DNA of 64,000 nucleotides from NCBI GenBank assembly GCA_022819505.1, contig JAJEHD010000011.1, positions 1-64,000 of the forward strand, written 5' to 3'. The translations under genes were made by a program, and so were the position numbers. This DNA is from Acidimicrobiia bacterium. Its GTDB lineage: Bacteria; Actinomycetota; Acidimicrobiia; Acidimicrobiales; Aldehydirespiratoraceae. Below the pieces are notes generated by a model. It had not been told where the DNA came from, made no database searches, and worked only from the letters and a program-made list of their open reading frames with translations. Position 1 is the stretch's first letter, and every line of letters begins with the position of its first letter. Shown piece after piece: positions 7,495 to 15,105 of this stretch.

Positions 7495-8769
7495 CTAGCG
7501 GTCCTCCATCGGCACGTAGTCGCGCAGCTCGGAGCCCACGTACACCTGGCGGGGACGGTAGATCCGCGAGTTCTGTTCGATCATCTCGTTCCAGTGGGCC
7601 AGCCACCCCGGTGTGCGGCCGATGGCGAACAGCACGGTGAACATGTTCGTGGGAAAACCCAGCGCCTGGTAGATGAGGCCGGAATAGAAGTCCACGTTCG
7701 GGTACAGGCGCCGGCTTATGAAGTAGTCGTCGGCCAGCGCGACCTCTTCGAGCTTGAGGGCGATGTCGAGCAGCGGGTTCTTGCCGATCACCCCGAACAC
7801 GTCGTGGGCCGCCTTCTTGATGATGACGGCCCGCGGGTCGTAGTTCTTGTAGACCCGGTGCCCGAAACCCATCAACCGGTGCGCTCCCCGCTTGACGCTG
7901 GCGATGAAGCTGTCGACCTCCTCGTAGGAGCCGATCTCGGTGAGCATGTTGATCACGGCCTCGTTGGCCCCGCCGTGCAGCGGTCCGTATAGGGCTGCGC
8001 AGCCGGCCGCGATGGCGGTGTAGGGGTCGGCGTGGCTGGAGCCGACCACCCGGGTCGCGGTGGTCGAGCAGTTCTGGCCGTGGTCGGCGTGGAGGATGAA
8101 CAGCACCCGCATGGCCCGCACCAGGGCCTCGTCGGGCTCGTACTCGCCGCCCACGTCGAACATCATCTTCAGGAAGCGCGTCGGGTAGTCGTTGGCGTTG
8201 TCGGGGAATATGAACGGCAGGCCCCTGGAGAACCGGTACGCGGCCGCGGCCAGTGTGGGCATCTTCGCGATCAGCCGCACGATCTGCGCCCTGCGGTTCT
8301 CGGTATCGAAGATGTCCTTGGCCTCGGGATAGAAGGTGGACAGCCCGGCCACGCCCGAGGTGAGCAGCCCCATCGGGTGGGCGTCGTAGTGGAAGGCGTC
8401 GTAGATGCGCTTGCGGAAGTTCTCGTGGATGAAGGTGTGGTGCGTGATCAGGTCGACCCACTCGTCGAGCTCGGCCTGCGTGGGCAGCTCCCCGTAGATC
8501 AACAGGTGGGCGACCTCCGGGAAGGTGCTCTGCTCGGCCAGTTGCTCGATGGGATAGCCCCGGTAGCGCAGGATGCCGGTCTCCCCGTTGATCTCGGCCA
8601 CCGCGCTGGAGGTGACCGCCGTGGTGGCCATGCCCGGATCGTGGAACCAGATGCCCGGCAGCAGCTTGCGCCACGCCCCGGCGTCGACGCCCCCGGAGAC
8701 GATCGGGATCTCGATGCTGTTGCCCGTGCGGTTGTCGGTGATGGTGATGCTCTCAGCCACGTGACTCAC
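7495..8769 (-). CDS. gltA: Citrate synthase (type II, hexameric class)
   Basis: A 424-residue enzyme condensing oxaloacetate and acetyl-CoA at entry to the TCA cycle. All catalytic elements are visible: LHADHGQNCST, LHGGANEAVINML (first catalytic His), MGFGHRVYKNYDPRA (second His) and VDFYSGLIYQALGFP (Asp). The beta-strand N-terminal domain typical of the long bacterial form is present (ITITDNRTGNSIEIPIV). It is transcribed away from the carboxyltransferase, LysR and aconitase genes but on the same strand, so the cluster is functionally coherent without being one tight operon. The start is GTG 8769, and the intergenic region upstream is about 190 bp. Confidence 0.95.
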   Translation of the reverse strand: MSHVAESITITDNRTGNSIEIPIVSGGVDAGAWRKLLPGIWFHDPGMATTAVTSSAVAEINGETGILRYRGYPIEQLAEQSTFPEVAHLLIYGELPTQAELDEWVDLITHHTFIHENFRKRIYDAFHYDAHPMGLLTSGVAGLSTFYPEAKDIFDTENRRAQIVRLIAKMPTLAAAAYRFSRGLPFIFPDNANDYPTRFLKMMFDVGGEYEPDEALVRAMRVLFILHADHGQNCSTTATRVVGSSHADPYTAIAAGCAALYGPLHGGANEAVINMLTEIGSYEEVDSFIASVKRGAHRLMGFGHRVYKNYDPRAVIIKKAAHDVFGVIGKNPLLDIALKLEEVALADDYFISRRLYPNVDFYSGLIYQALGFPTNMFTVLFAIGRTPGWLAHWNEMIEQNSRIYRPRQVYVGSELRDYVPMEDR

Positions 8770-8959
8770 CCCGTCTCAGCGAGGCGGTGATCGTGGTGGT
8801 CGCTGTCATCGAGTATCAGATTACAGGGGACCGGATATGGCACCGCACTTTGCAGTCGAGTGAGCGCATCCGCAATGTTGCGATGAGGCGCAAGATTCGA
8901 GGATATTGCCGTGTGGCGCCGACGGCCGCCCGGACTCGGGGCTCCCGCGGCTTAGCGAA

Positions 8960-10324
8960 CTAGAGCGGCGAGTTGTCGTGGCGTCGCCGGGGGAGGCGCT
9001 CCCGCTTGGAGATGAGCATCTCCAATGCGGCGCAGACTTGCCGCCTCGTGTCGGCCGGCTCGATCACCGAGTCGATGGCGCCGCGCTCCGCGGCGACGTA
9101 CGGGTTCAGCAGGCGCTGCTCGTAGGCCGCCTCCAATTCGGCCCGCTCGGCCTCGCCGGCCGAACGATGCAGGATCTCCACCGCCCCCTTGGCCCCCATC
9201 ACTGCGATCTCGGCCGTCGGCCAGGCCAGAGCCACGTCGTTGCCCATGGGCTTGGAGTCCATGACGATGTAGGCGCCGCCGTAGGACTTGCGAAGGGTCA
9301 CGTTCACGCGTGGCACCGTGGCCCGGGCGTAAGCGAACGCCATCTGGGCCCCGTAGCGGATCATCCCCCGCCACTCCAGGTCCTTGCCCGGGTAGAAGCC
9401 GGACGTGTCGACGAAGGTCACCAGGGGAAGGTTGAACGCGTCGCAGAACGCCACGAACCGGGCCCCCTTGCGGGAGGCCGTGATGTCGAGCGTCCCGGCC
9501 AGCGACTGGGGCTGGTTGGCCACGATCCCGACGGGCCGTCCCCCGAAGGAGGCGAACGCGGTGACCAGGTTGGTGGCCCAGTAGGCGTGCGGCTCGAGCA
9601 GCACGTTGTTGTCGGTGACCACGGCCACCACGTCACGCACGTCGTAGGTGCCACCCGACTCCGGCGGCAGCACTTCGTAGGCTTCGGGCACCGCCCGGTC
9701 CGCCGGATCGACGCACACCCGGGCAGGCGGGTCGCAGCCGTTGCTGTCGGGGAGGTAGCCGAGCAGCTCGGCCGCTATCTCGTCGGCTTCGGTGTCGTTG
9801 TCGGCCAGGAAGCTGGCCACGCCCGAGTTGACCGAGTGGGTCTCGCCCCCTCCCAGGTCGCCCCGGTCGACCGGCATTCCGGTGAAGTGCTCCACCATCC
9901 GAGGCCCGACCACGAAGGCGTAGGCGTCGGCGGTCATCACCACGAAGTCGGCCAGGCCCAGCAGCAGGGCCGGACCCGAGACGTTGGGCCCGGCCGCGAT
10001 CACGATCACCGGCACGACCCCCGAGCACCGGGACAGCTCAACTGCTGCAGTGGCCCAGCCGTGCAGGGCAGCCACCCCGGCGTTGAGGTCGGCTCCCGAG
10101 GAGGCCAGCCTCAGCAGCACCGGGAGGCGTTGGTCGCGGGCCAGGCGGGCTGCGGCGGCCATGCTCTGGCCGTCGGTCGGGGTGAGCGCGCCGCTCTGGT
10201 TCTCCTCGGACCCTCGGGCGTCGATCTCCACCACGGTGCGGCCGCCGACAGTGCTCACACGGCTGTGCACGAATCCGGATGCCCCGGCGCGGACGCCGAC
10301 CACGGTCGTCTGGGAGTCCGCCAT
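8960..10324 (-). CDS. Acyl-CoA carboxylase carboxyltransferase-like protein (N-terminally short)
   Basis: About 454 residues of the biotin-dependent carboxyltransferase (crotonase-like) superfamily, closest in layout to propionyl-/acetyl-CoA carboxylase beta chains. Family features are VAVVTDNNVLLEPHAYWATN, GTLDITASRKGARFVAFCDA, LVTFVDTSGFYPG, and the C-terminal oxyanion region TLRKSYGGAYIVMDSK followed by AWPTAEIAVMGAKGAVEI. The usual first 60 or so residues are missing, and the normally conserved S-G-G-A-R-x-x-E-G segment reads SSGADLNAG, so the N-terminal acyl-CoA site is altered. No biotin carboxylase or carrier gene is nearby. It may be a specialised or non-catalytic relative. The start is taken at MADSQ, because upstream codons run into a dispersed repeat. 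Confidence 0.78.
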   Translation of the reverse strand: MADSQTTVVGVRAGASGFVHSRVSTVGGRTVVEIDARGSEENQSGALTPTDGQSMAAAARLARDQRLPVLLRLASSGADLNAGVAALHGWATAAVELSRCSGVVPVIVIAAGPNVSGPALLLGLADFVVMTADAYAFVVGPRMVEHFTGMPVDRGDLGGGETHSVNSGVASFLADNDTEADEIAAELLGYLPDSNGCDPPARVCVDPADRAVPEAYEVLPPESGGTYDVRDVVAVVTDNNVLLEPHAYWATNLVTAFASFGGRPVGIVANQPQSLAGTLDITASRKGARFVAFCDAFNLPLVTFVDTSGFYPGKDLEWRGMIRYGAQMAFAYARATVPRVNVTLRKSYGGAYIVMDSKPMGNDVALAWPTAEIAVMGAKGAVEILHRSAGEAERAELEAAYEQRLLNPYVAAERGAIDSVIEPADTRRQVCAALEMLISKRERLPRRRHDNSPL

Positions 10325-10378
10325 CACCGGGTCAGAGGCCCCGCGGATAGACGGGCGAACCCTGCCCATACGGGGCGG

Positions 10379-10424
10379 GGCCGTGGCCCGAGCGGCCCGT
10401 GAGCGCAGCGAACAAGAGCGGGAA
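10379..10424 (+). repeat. Dispersed intergenic repeat, copy 1
   Basis: A 46-bp element starting GGCCGTGGCCCGAGCGGCCC and ending CGAACAAGAGCGGGAA. Near-identical copies lie at 42510-42555 and, inverted, at 46951-46997. This copy sits between the start of the carboxyltransferase and the end of the LysR gene. It could be mistaken for coding sequence because it is open in a frame reading ARAARERSEQERE. Confidence 0.75.
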
Positions 10425-10471
10425 TGGCCACCCTGCGCCGCGATTGGCTGCCGGTCGATCCGCGCACGTCC

Positions 10472-11428
10472 TTATGGTAGATGCGAGGAACGTGTCTCGG
10501 CCGGTTGGGGCGAGGGCGTCTCCAGGGCGTGGATGTGAGGCTGGTTGACCGACTCACGGTCGACGATCCGCCTGATGGCGTCGGCGACGGCCCGCGGCGG
10601 TGCGGCCGGGATGGTGCGACGGTTGCGGGCCAGCCCCACGAGCCGCGGGCTCAGCCGGTCGACCTTCACGCTGCGCCAGCCCTCCGGTGATGAGCCGTAG
10701 GTTGCGCTGGCCGGCAACAGGGCCGGTGCGAAGCCCGCGAAGGCCAGCGAGGCCAGCAGCCGCAGGCCGTCGATCTCGGCTCGGCTCCGCAGCTCGACGC
10801 GGACCCGCCGAGCGTCCGTGTCGATCTCGTCGCGGAACGCGGTGCCCTTGGGCGGCAGCAGGATCTCGTGCCGGGCCAGCTCGGCCAGGTCGATGCGGTC
10901 GCGTTGGGCCAGCTCATGGTCCTGCGGCGTTATCACGACCCGGTCCTCGGAGAACAGGTCGGCCGTCTCGATGTCGGGATCCTCCACCGGCAGGTTCACG
11001 ACCGCCAGGTCCAGGCGGTTCTGGACCAGCAGCGGCACCAGCGACGTGGTTGTGGCGTCGAGGATGACCACCTCGAGACTCCGGTGGAGCTGGCCCACCT
11101 CGTCCAGCACCAGGGGGACGATCCATCGGGCCGTGGTACCGATCACGCCCACGGTCACGGTTCCGCTGAGATTGGCTCGCATGGACGCCAGGTCGTCGGA
11201 TATTGCCTGCAGCTCCACTTGGATGCGGCGGGCCCGGTCGGCGACGACTTGGCCTTCGGGGGTGAGGCACCGCCGGGCCCTGTCGATCAGGGTGGCGCCG
11301 GCCTCATGCTCGAGACGGGAGATGTGGGCGGAGACGTTGGACTGCACGGTGTGCAGGGCTTGGGCGGCGGCCGAGAAGCTCTGATGCTCGGCGACCGCGA
11401 GCAAGACGTTGAGTTGCCGGACATCCAT
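10472..11428 (-). CDS. LysR-family transcriptional regulator
   Basis: A 318-residue regulator with the LysR winged helix-turn-helix at the N-terminus (MDVRQLNVLLAVAEHQSF, SAAAQALHTVQSNVSAHISR, FDR-like LIDRARRCLTPEG). The substrate-binding effector domain starts near GTVTVGVIGTTARWIVP. LysR proteins bind a T-N11-A palindrome and respond to a small metabolite. The neighbours are an acyl-CoA carboxyltransferase downstream and aconitase upstream, so control of central carbon metabolism is a reasonable guess. The AT-rich upstream region (11432-11530) probably contains its promoter and autoregulatory site. ATG 11428 is preferred over the adjacent GTG at 11431. Confidence 0.88.
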   Translation of the reverse strand: MDVRQLNVLLAVAEHQSFSAAAQALHTVQSNVSAHISRLEHEAGATLIDRARRCLTPEGQVVADRARRIQVELQAISDDLASMRANLSGTVTVGVIGTTARWIVPLVLDEVGQLHRSLEVVILDATTTSLVPLLVQNRLDLAVVNLPVEDPDIETADLFSEDRVVITPQDHELAQRDRIDLAELARHEILLPPKGTAFRDEIDTDARRVRVELRSRAEIDGLRLLASLAFAGFAPALLPASATYGSSPEGWRSVKVDRLSPRLVGLARNRRTIPAAPPRAVADAIRRIVDRESVNQPHIHALETPSPQPAETRSSHLP

Positions 11429-11514
11429 CACAAGAAACGATATAAGCTATCGATGCAAACTGTTGGATTGATCGGTGACAGAGCGCTGATGTGTGCTATA
11501 TTGCTAATATCAAT

Positions 11515-11552
11515 CCGGTCGGCAGGTGTACTCCTCCTCACCGGCCGACCGG
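11515..11552. promoter_or_regulatory. 9-bp inverted repeat upstream of LysR gene
   Basis: CCGGTCGGC (11515-11523) and GCCGACCGG (11544-11552) form a perfect stem with a 20-nt loop rich in CTCCTC. It lies between an AT-rich stretch that probably carries the LysR promoter and the aconitase terminator. It could be a regulator site or an extra terminator. Confidence 0.35.
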
Positions 11553-11598
11553 TTAGACTTGGATCGATACCCCCCCCAATCGGTTCAAGCACCAAATG

Positions 11599-11630
11599 AA
11601 GCGGCTGATCGAACCCCAGATCAGCCGCTT
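11599..11630 (-). terminator. Intrinsic terminator downstream of aconitase
   Basis: AAGCGGCTGATC (11599-11610) pairs perfectly over 12 bp with GATCAGCCGCTT (11619-11630) across an 8-nt loop. It begins 31 bp after the aconitase stop. The stem is strong and compact. The following bases on the minus strand (CATTTGG) contain only a short T-run. Confidence 0.75.
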
Positions 11631-11661
11631 CTGTCTTGTGCGGGTGCTTCCGGTGGCTGAT

Positions 11662-13950
11662 CTAGGCGCGAGTGCGTTTGCGGATGATGTTCAGCGCGCT
11701 CCCGGCCTGGAACCACTCGATCTGTTCGGCGCTGAGGGTGTGCAGCCCCTCGAATGACCACACTGCGCCGCCGGGTGTGGTGACCTCCACCGTCACCGGC
11801 TCATCGGGCGCCAGATCGGCCAGACCCCGCACTGCGATGCGGTCGCTCTCGCCGATGCGGTCGTAGTCGGCGGGATCGGCGAACGTGAGCGCCAGCACGC
11901 CCTGCTTCTTGAGGTTGGTCTCGTGGATGCGGGCGAAGCTGCGGGCCAGTGCCAGCACACAGCCCCGGAAGCGGGGCTCCATGGCGGCGTGCTCGCGGCT
12001 CGAGCCCTCGCCGGTGTTCGAGTCGCCGATGAACACCCATTGCAGCCCGGCCTCGTGGTACTCCCGGGCGATGTCGGGCAGGGACTGGACCTCGCCCGTG
12101 AGCTGGTTGCGGCCGTGGCCGACCTCGTAGGTGTCGAACCCGTTGACCACGCCTAGGTACAAGTTGCCGGAGATGTTCTCCAGGTGGCCCCGGTACCGCA
12201 GCCAGGGACCGGCCGCGGAAATGTGGTCGGTCGTGCACTTGCCCTTGGCCTTGGCGATGACGGGCAGGTCCTCGTAGTCGCGGCCGTCCCACGCGGCGAA
12301 CGGCTCAAGCAACTGGAGGCGCTCGGAATGGGGCGACACCGTGACCTCGACGGTCGAGCCGTCGGGGGGCGGGGCCACGAAGGTGTCCTCGCCGGGATCG
12401 AAGCCGTCGGGGGGCAGCTCTATGCCGGACGGCTCGGCCAGCGTCACCATGTCGCCGGCGTCGTTGGTGAGCGTCTCATTGACCGGGTCGAAGTCGACGG
12501 TGCCGGCCAGCGCCAGCGCGATCACGGTCTCGGGGGAGGTCACGAAGGCCAGGGTGGCCGGATCGCCGTCGTTGCGCTTGGGGAAGTTGCGGTTGTAGGA
12601 GGTGACGATCACGTTGGTCCGGCCCGGTGTGTGGCCCTCCTCGCCGGAGCGGTCCCACTGGCCGATGCAGGGTCCGCAGGCGTTGGCCAGCACGGTGGCG
12701 CCGAGGGACTCGAAGTCGTCCATCAGGCCGTCGCGCACGATGGTGGAGCGGATCTGCTCCGATCCGGGGGTCACCAGCAGCCGGGTGCGGGCCCGCAGGC
12801 CCTTGGCGGCCGCGTCGCGGGCAATGGACGCGGCCCGGGTGATGTCCTCGTAGGACGAGTTGGTGCAGCTGCCGATCAGCGCTGCGCTGATCTCCAGCGG
12901 CCAGCCGTTGGAGCGGGCCTCGTCGCCGAGGTCGGCGACCTCCCGGGCCAGGTCGGGGGTGTGGGGGCCGTTGATGTGGGGGCCGAGGGTGTCGAGGTCG
13001 ATCTCCACCACCCGGTCGTAGAAGCGCTCGGGGTCGGTCTCGGTCTCGGGGTCGCCGCAGAGATGGTGCGCGGCGGCGTCGGCCAGGTCGGCGGCGTCGG
13101 AGCGGCCGGTGGCCCGCAGGTAGCGGCCCACGGACTCGTCGTAGTCGAAGATGGAGGTGGTGGCGCCGATCTCGGCGCCCATGTTGCAGATGGTGGCCTT
13201 GCCGGTGGCGCTCAGCGAGCGGGCGCCGGGCCCGAAGTACTCGACGATGGCGCCGGTGCCGCCGGCGACGGTGAGGATGTCGGCCACCTTGAGGATCACG
13301 TCCTTGGGGGCGCTCCAGCCGCTGAGCTCGCCGGTGAGGTGCACGCCGATCAGCTTGGGCCAGCGCACGTTCCACGGGAATCCCGTCATCACGTCGACCG
13401 CGTCGGCGCCGCCCACGCCCACCGCCACCATGGCCAGCCCGCCGGCGTTGGGGGTGTGGCTGTCGGTGCCGATCATCATGCCGCCGCAGAACGCGTAGTT
13501 CTCCAGCACGACCTGGTGGATGATCCCGGAGCCGGGCTTCCAGAACCCGGCGCCGTAGCGGGCGGACACGCTGTGCAGGAACTCGTACACCTCGTCGTTG
13601 CCCGACAGGGCGGCCAGCAGGTCGCGCTTGGCGTCGGTGCGGGCGGTGATCAGGTGGTCGCAGTGGGTGGTGGTGGGCACCTGGACGGTGTCGAGCCCGG
13701 CGGTCATGAACTGCAGCCAGGCCATCTGGGCGGTGGCGTCCTGCATGGCCACCCGGTCCGGCCGCAGGTCCACGTAGGTCACGCCCCGCTCCGGCACCCC
13801 GGTCTCGGACGGGTCGAGGTGGTTGACGAGGATCTTCTCGGCCAGCGTCAGCGGCCGCCCGAAGCTCGCGGTGGCCCGCCCGACCCGCTCGTCCAGCGTG
13901 GCGTACACACCCTCGATCAACTCCACCGGAGTACTAGCAAACACAGCCAT
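11662..13950 (-). CDS. Aconitate hydratase, mitochondrial-type
   Basis: A 762-residue aconitase that interconverts citrate and isocitrate in the TCA cycle using a [4Fe-4S] cluster. Cluster ligands appear in the expected places: the TDSHTPNAGGL region, IGSCTNSSYEDI and ANACGPCIGQWDR. The swivel domain has FIGDSNTGEGSSREHAA. Its length and GKCTTDHISAAGPWLRYRG match the mitochondrial-type family rather than the roughly 900-residue AcnA. It ends in a strong terminator and starts next to an AT-rich divergent region. A TAGGCT box (13957-13962, minus strand) 6 nt before the ATG suggests leaderless transcription. It sits near gltA and aceK. Confidence 0.95.
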   Translation of the reverse strand: MAVFASTPVELIEGVYATLDERVGRATASFGRPLTLAEKILVNHLDPSETGVPERGVTYVDLRPDRVAMQDATAQMAWLQFMTAGLDTVQVPTTTHCDHLITARTDAKRDLLAALSGNDEVYEFLHSVSARYGAGFWKPGSGIIHQVVLENYAFCGGMMIGTDSHTPNAGGLAMVAVGVGGADAVDVMTGFPWNVRWPKLIGVHLTGELSGWSAPKDVILKVADILTVAGGTGAIVEYFGPGARSLSATGKATICNMGAEIGATTSIFDYDESVGRYLRATGRSDAADLADAAAHHLCGDPETETDPERFYDRVVEIDLDTLGPHINGPHTPDLAREVADLGDEARSNGWPLEISAALIGSCTNSSYEDITRAASIARDAAAKGLRARTRLLVTPGSEQIRSTIVRDGLMDDFESLGATVLANACGPCIGQWDRSGEEGHTPGRTNVIVTSYNRNFPKRNDGDPATLAFVTSPETVIALALAGTVDFDPVNETLTNDAGDMVTLAEPSGIELPPDGFDPGEDTFVAPPPDGSTVEVTVSPHSERLQLLEPFAAWDGRDYEDLPVIAKAKGKCTTDHISAAGPWLRYRGHLENISGNLYLGVVNGFDTYEVGHGRNQLTGEVQSLPDIAREYHEAGLQWVFIGDSNTGEGSSREHAAMEPRFRGCVLALARSFARIHETNLKKQGVLALTFADPADYDRIGESDRIAVRGLADLAPDEPVTVEVTTPGGAVWSFEGLHTLSAEQIEWFQAGSALNIIRKRTRA

Positions 13951-13956
13951 GCACCC

Positions 13957-13962
13957 AGCCTA
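13957..13962 (-). promoter_or_regulatory. Putative -10 box (TAGGCT) for leaderless aconitase gene
   Basis: Minus-strand TAGGCT is followed by GGGTGC and then ATG 13950, a 6-nt spacing. It follows the TAnnnT pattern found before several other starts in the window. Confidence 0.4.
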
Positions 13963-13992
13963 CGAGCGCAGAGTCCCGCGCCGGTCGGTTAG

Positions 13993-14014
13993 ATGTCTTA
14001 GACATTTATATAAT
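13993..14014 (+). promoter_or_regulatory. AT-rich promoter region with inverted repeat ATGTCT-T-AGACAT
   Basis: A perfect 13-bp inverted repeat (ATGTCT at 13993-13998, AGACAT at 14000-14005) directly abuts a consensus TATAAT at 14009-14014. A second possible -10, TATGCT at 14044-14049, ends 6 nt before GTG 14056. The whole 13990-14050 stretch is strikingly AT-rich against the GC-rich background. An operator overlapping the promoter would suit autorepression by the small gene pair downstream. Confidence 0.5.
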
Positions 14015-14055
14015 ATGTAAATCATTTTCAATCTATTCAAGGTTATGCTAGTCTG

Positions 14056-14295
14056 GTGCCTGCCCTCCCTGAGCATCCGAAGAAGGAAGTGCGCAAGGCG
14101 CTCAAGCAAGCCCGCGCCGCCGGGTGGTCCGTCAGGAGGTCCAAGGGTCGCTCCAGTCATGCCTGGGGCATGGCGGTGTGCCCGGGCGACGCTTGCCGGG
14201 TCATGGTGTCCAGCACTCCGCGTGTGCCCGAGTACCTGGCACATAGGATTCGGGTTACTATGGCAAACTGTAGATGTATTCCAGATCCAAGGTAG
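14056..14295 (+). CDS. Small HicA-like / dsRBD-like protein, first gene of a two-gene unit
   Basis: A 79-residue basic protein. The pattern EVRKALKQARAAGWSVRRSK then KGRSSHAWG resembles the HicA toxin core (a helix ending in GW, a basic strand, then a conserved His, here H35). The C-terminal STPRVPEYLAHRIR helix is unlike classical HicA. Two cysteines (C42, C47) flank the central strand. If HicA-like, it would bind or cut RNA and be neutralised by a partner, and the gene 5-8 nt downstream is the obvious candidate. The GTG start has TATGCT 6 nt upstream and no ribosome site, so it may be leaderless. The toxin assignment is inferred from motif layout only. Confidence 0.5.
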   Translation: MPALPEHPKKEVRKALKQARAAGWSVRRSKGRSSHAWGMAVCPGDACRVMVSSTPRVPEYLAHRIRVTMANCRCIPDPR

Positions 14296-14303
14296 GGGGC
14301 GTG

Positions 14304-14588
14304 ATGGCGACTTCGCTACCAGTGCACGAATTCACTGTCCGCACCGCAGGTGTCAGCGTGATGGACGACGATGTCTTCGACGCGCTCTTCGAAGCTGGCT
14401 GTGATGACGCGCTGGTGGGCACTAATCCGGGTGGGGACTTCCTCGACTTCGGACGGAGAGCCCCCACGTTCGAGGAGGCGGTCGCCTCTGCTTGCGCCGC
14501 CATCGAATCGGTACCGGGCCTGCGAGTGCTCCGAGTCGAGCCGTACGAACTCGACGAAGCCTCGACCGAGGCAGCTCAGGTGTCGTAA
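14304..14588 (+). CDS. Small acidic partner protein of the HicA-like gene
   Basis: A 94-residue acidic protein. It starts with a beta-strand (LPVHEFTVRTAGV), followed by the distinctive DDDVFDALFEAGCDDALVGT and a glycine-rich turn into DFLDFGRRAPTFEEAVASA. A helix and a final strand (GLRVLRVEP) complete what looks like a small alpha/beta fold. Its acidity contrasts with the basic upstream protein, as in toxin-antitoxin pairs, and the two genes are nearly contiguous. I do not see a helix-turn-helix or ribbon-helix-helix of the usual HicB kind. AGGGGG precedes GTG 14301/ATG 14304, supporting a start here rather than the in-frame ATG at 14274 inside the first gene. Confidence 0.5.
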   Translation: MATSLPVHEFTVRTAGVSVMDDDVFDALFEAGCDDALVGTNPGGDFLDFGRRAPTFEEAVASACAAIESVPGLRVLRVEPYELDEASTEAAQVS

Positions 14589-14685
14589 CAACCCGGAGCC
14601 ACTCTGTTACGCGCATCTGCGGGCTCCGACTCGTGACGGCAGCAATCTGTTGCAAGTCATTCCGAATCCACGGTGACGTTGCCGA

Positions 14686-15105
14686 TCATTCGCCGACCGC
14701 TGGTTGGATCAGCAGCTCCTGACGATCCAGGTCGGCTTGGATCCAGGCCGGAACCACGGCAACGGCAGTGCCGTCGGGGGGTGTGGCCAGTTCGAAGAGA
14801 GGGCCGCAGTTCTGTGCGCTGCCGTACTGCCACATCTCGTACAGCCACACTAGTGAGCAGTGGCGGGCGTCGTCGGTCGCCTGGCTGAGGCAGGGATCGG
14901 GGTCGAGCCAGCCTGACGGGGGGAGCTTCACATCGGGGGTCATGCTGGAGCCTGCAGGCGCCACGAAGGCCAAGGCGTTAGCCCCGTCGAGCTCGATGCC
15001 GCAACTCAGCACCTGCCCTGTCTCTAGCGAGATCAAGACCGTGAGCGCGGGATCGCAGAAAAAGGCGCACATCTCGCTGAAGTTCTGCCGGCTGATGGCC
15101 ATCAC
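14686..15105 (-). pseudogene. C-terminal part of frameshifted repeat lipoprotein
   Basis: This frame continues the protein encoded just upstream on the minus strand. The segment LTVLISLETGQVLSCGIELDG aligns with the end of the first repeat unit in the neighbouring frame (GYLVSMRTGEAFACGFAADG). The frame is actually open back to about 15177, beyond the first possible start at 15105, and the lost residues (CPSGFAGTDGTVMAI in this frame) look like genuine protein. A one-base indel between about 15105 and 15177 therefore separates it from its first part. Without that part it has no signal peptide and would not be exported. Cysteine content is high, consistent with an extracytoplasmic domain. Confidence 0.55.

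Noticed and set aside
12184..13992. Roughly 600-codon plus-strand frame opposite aconitase
   Set aside because: Composition is Gly/Val/His-rich without motifs, and aconitase on the other strand is unambiguous.
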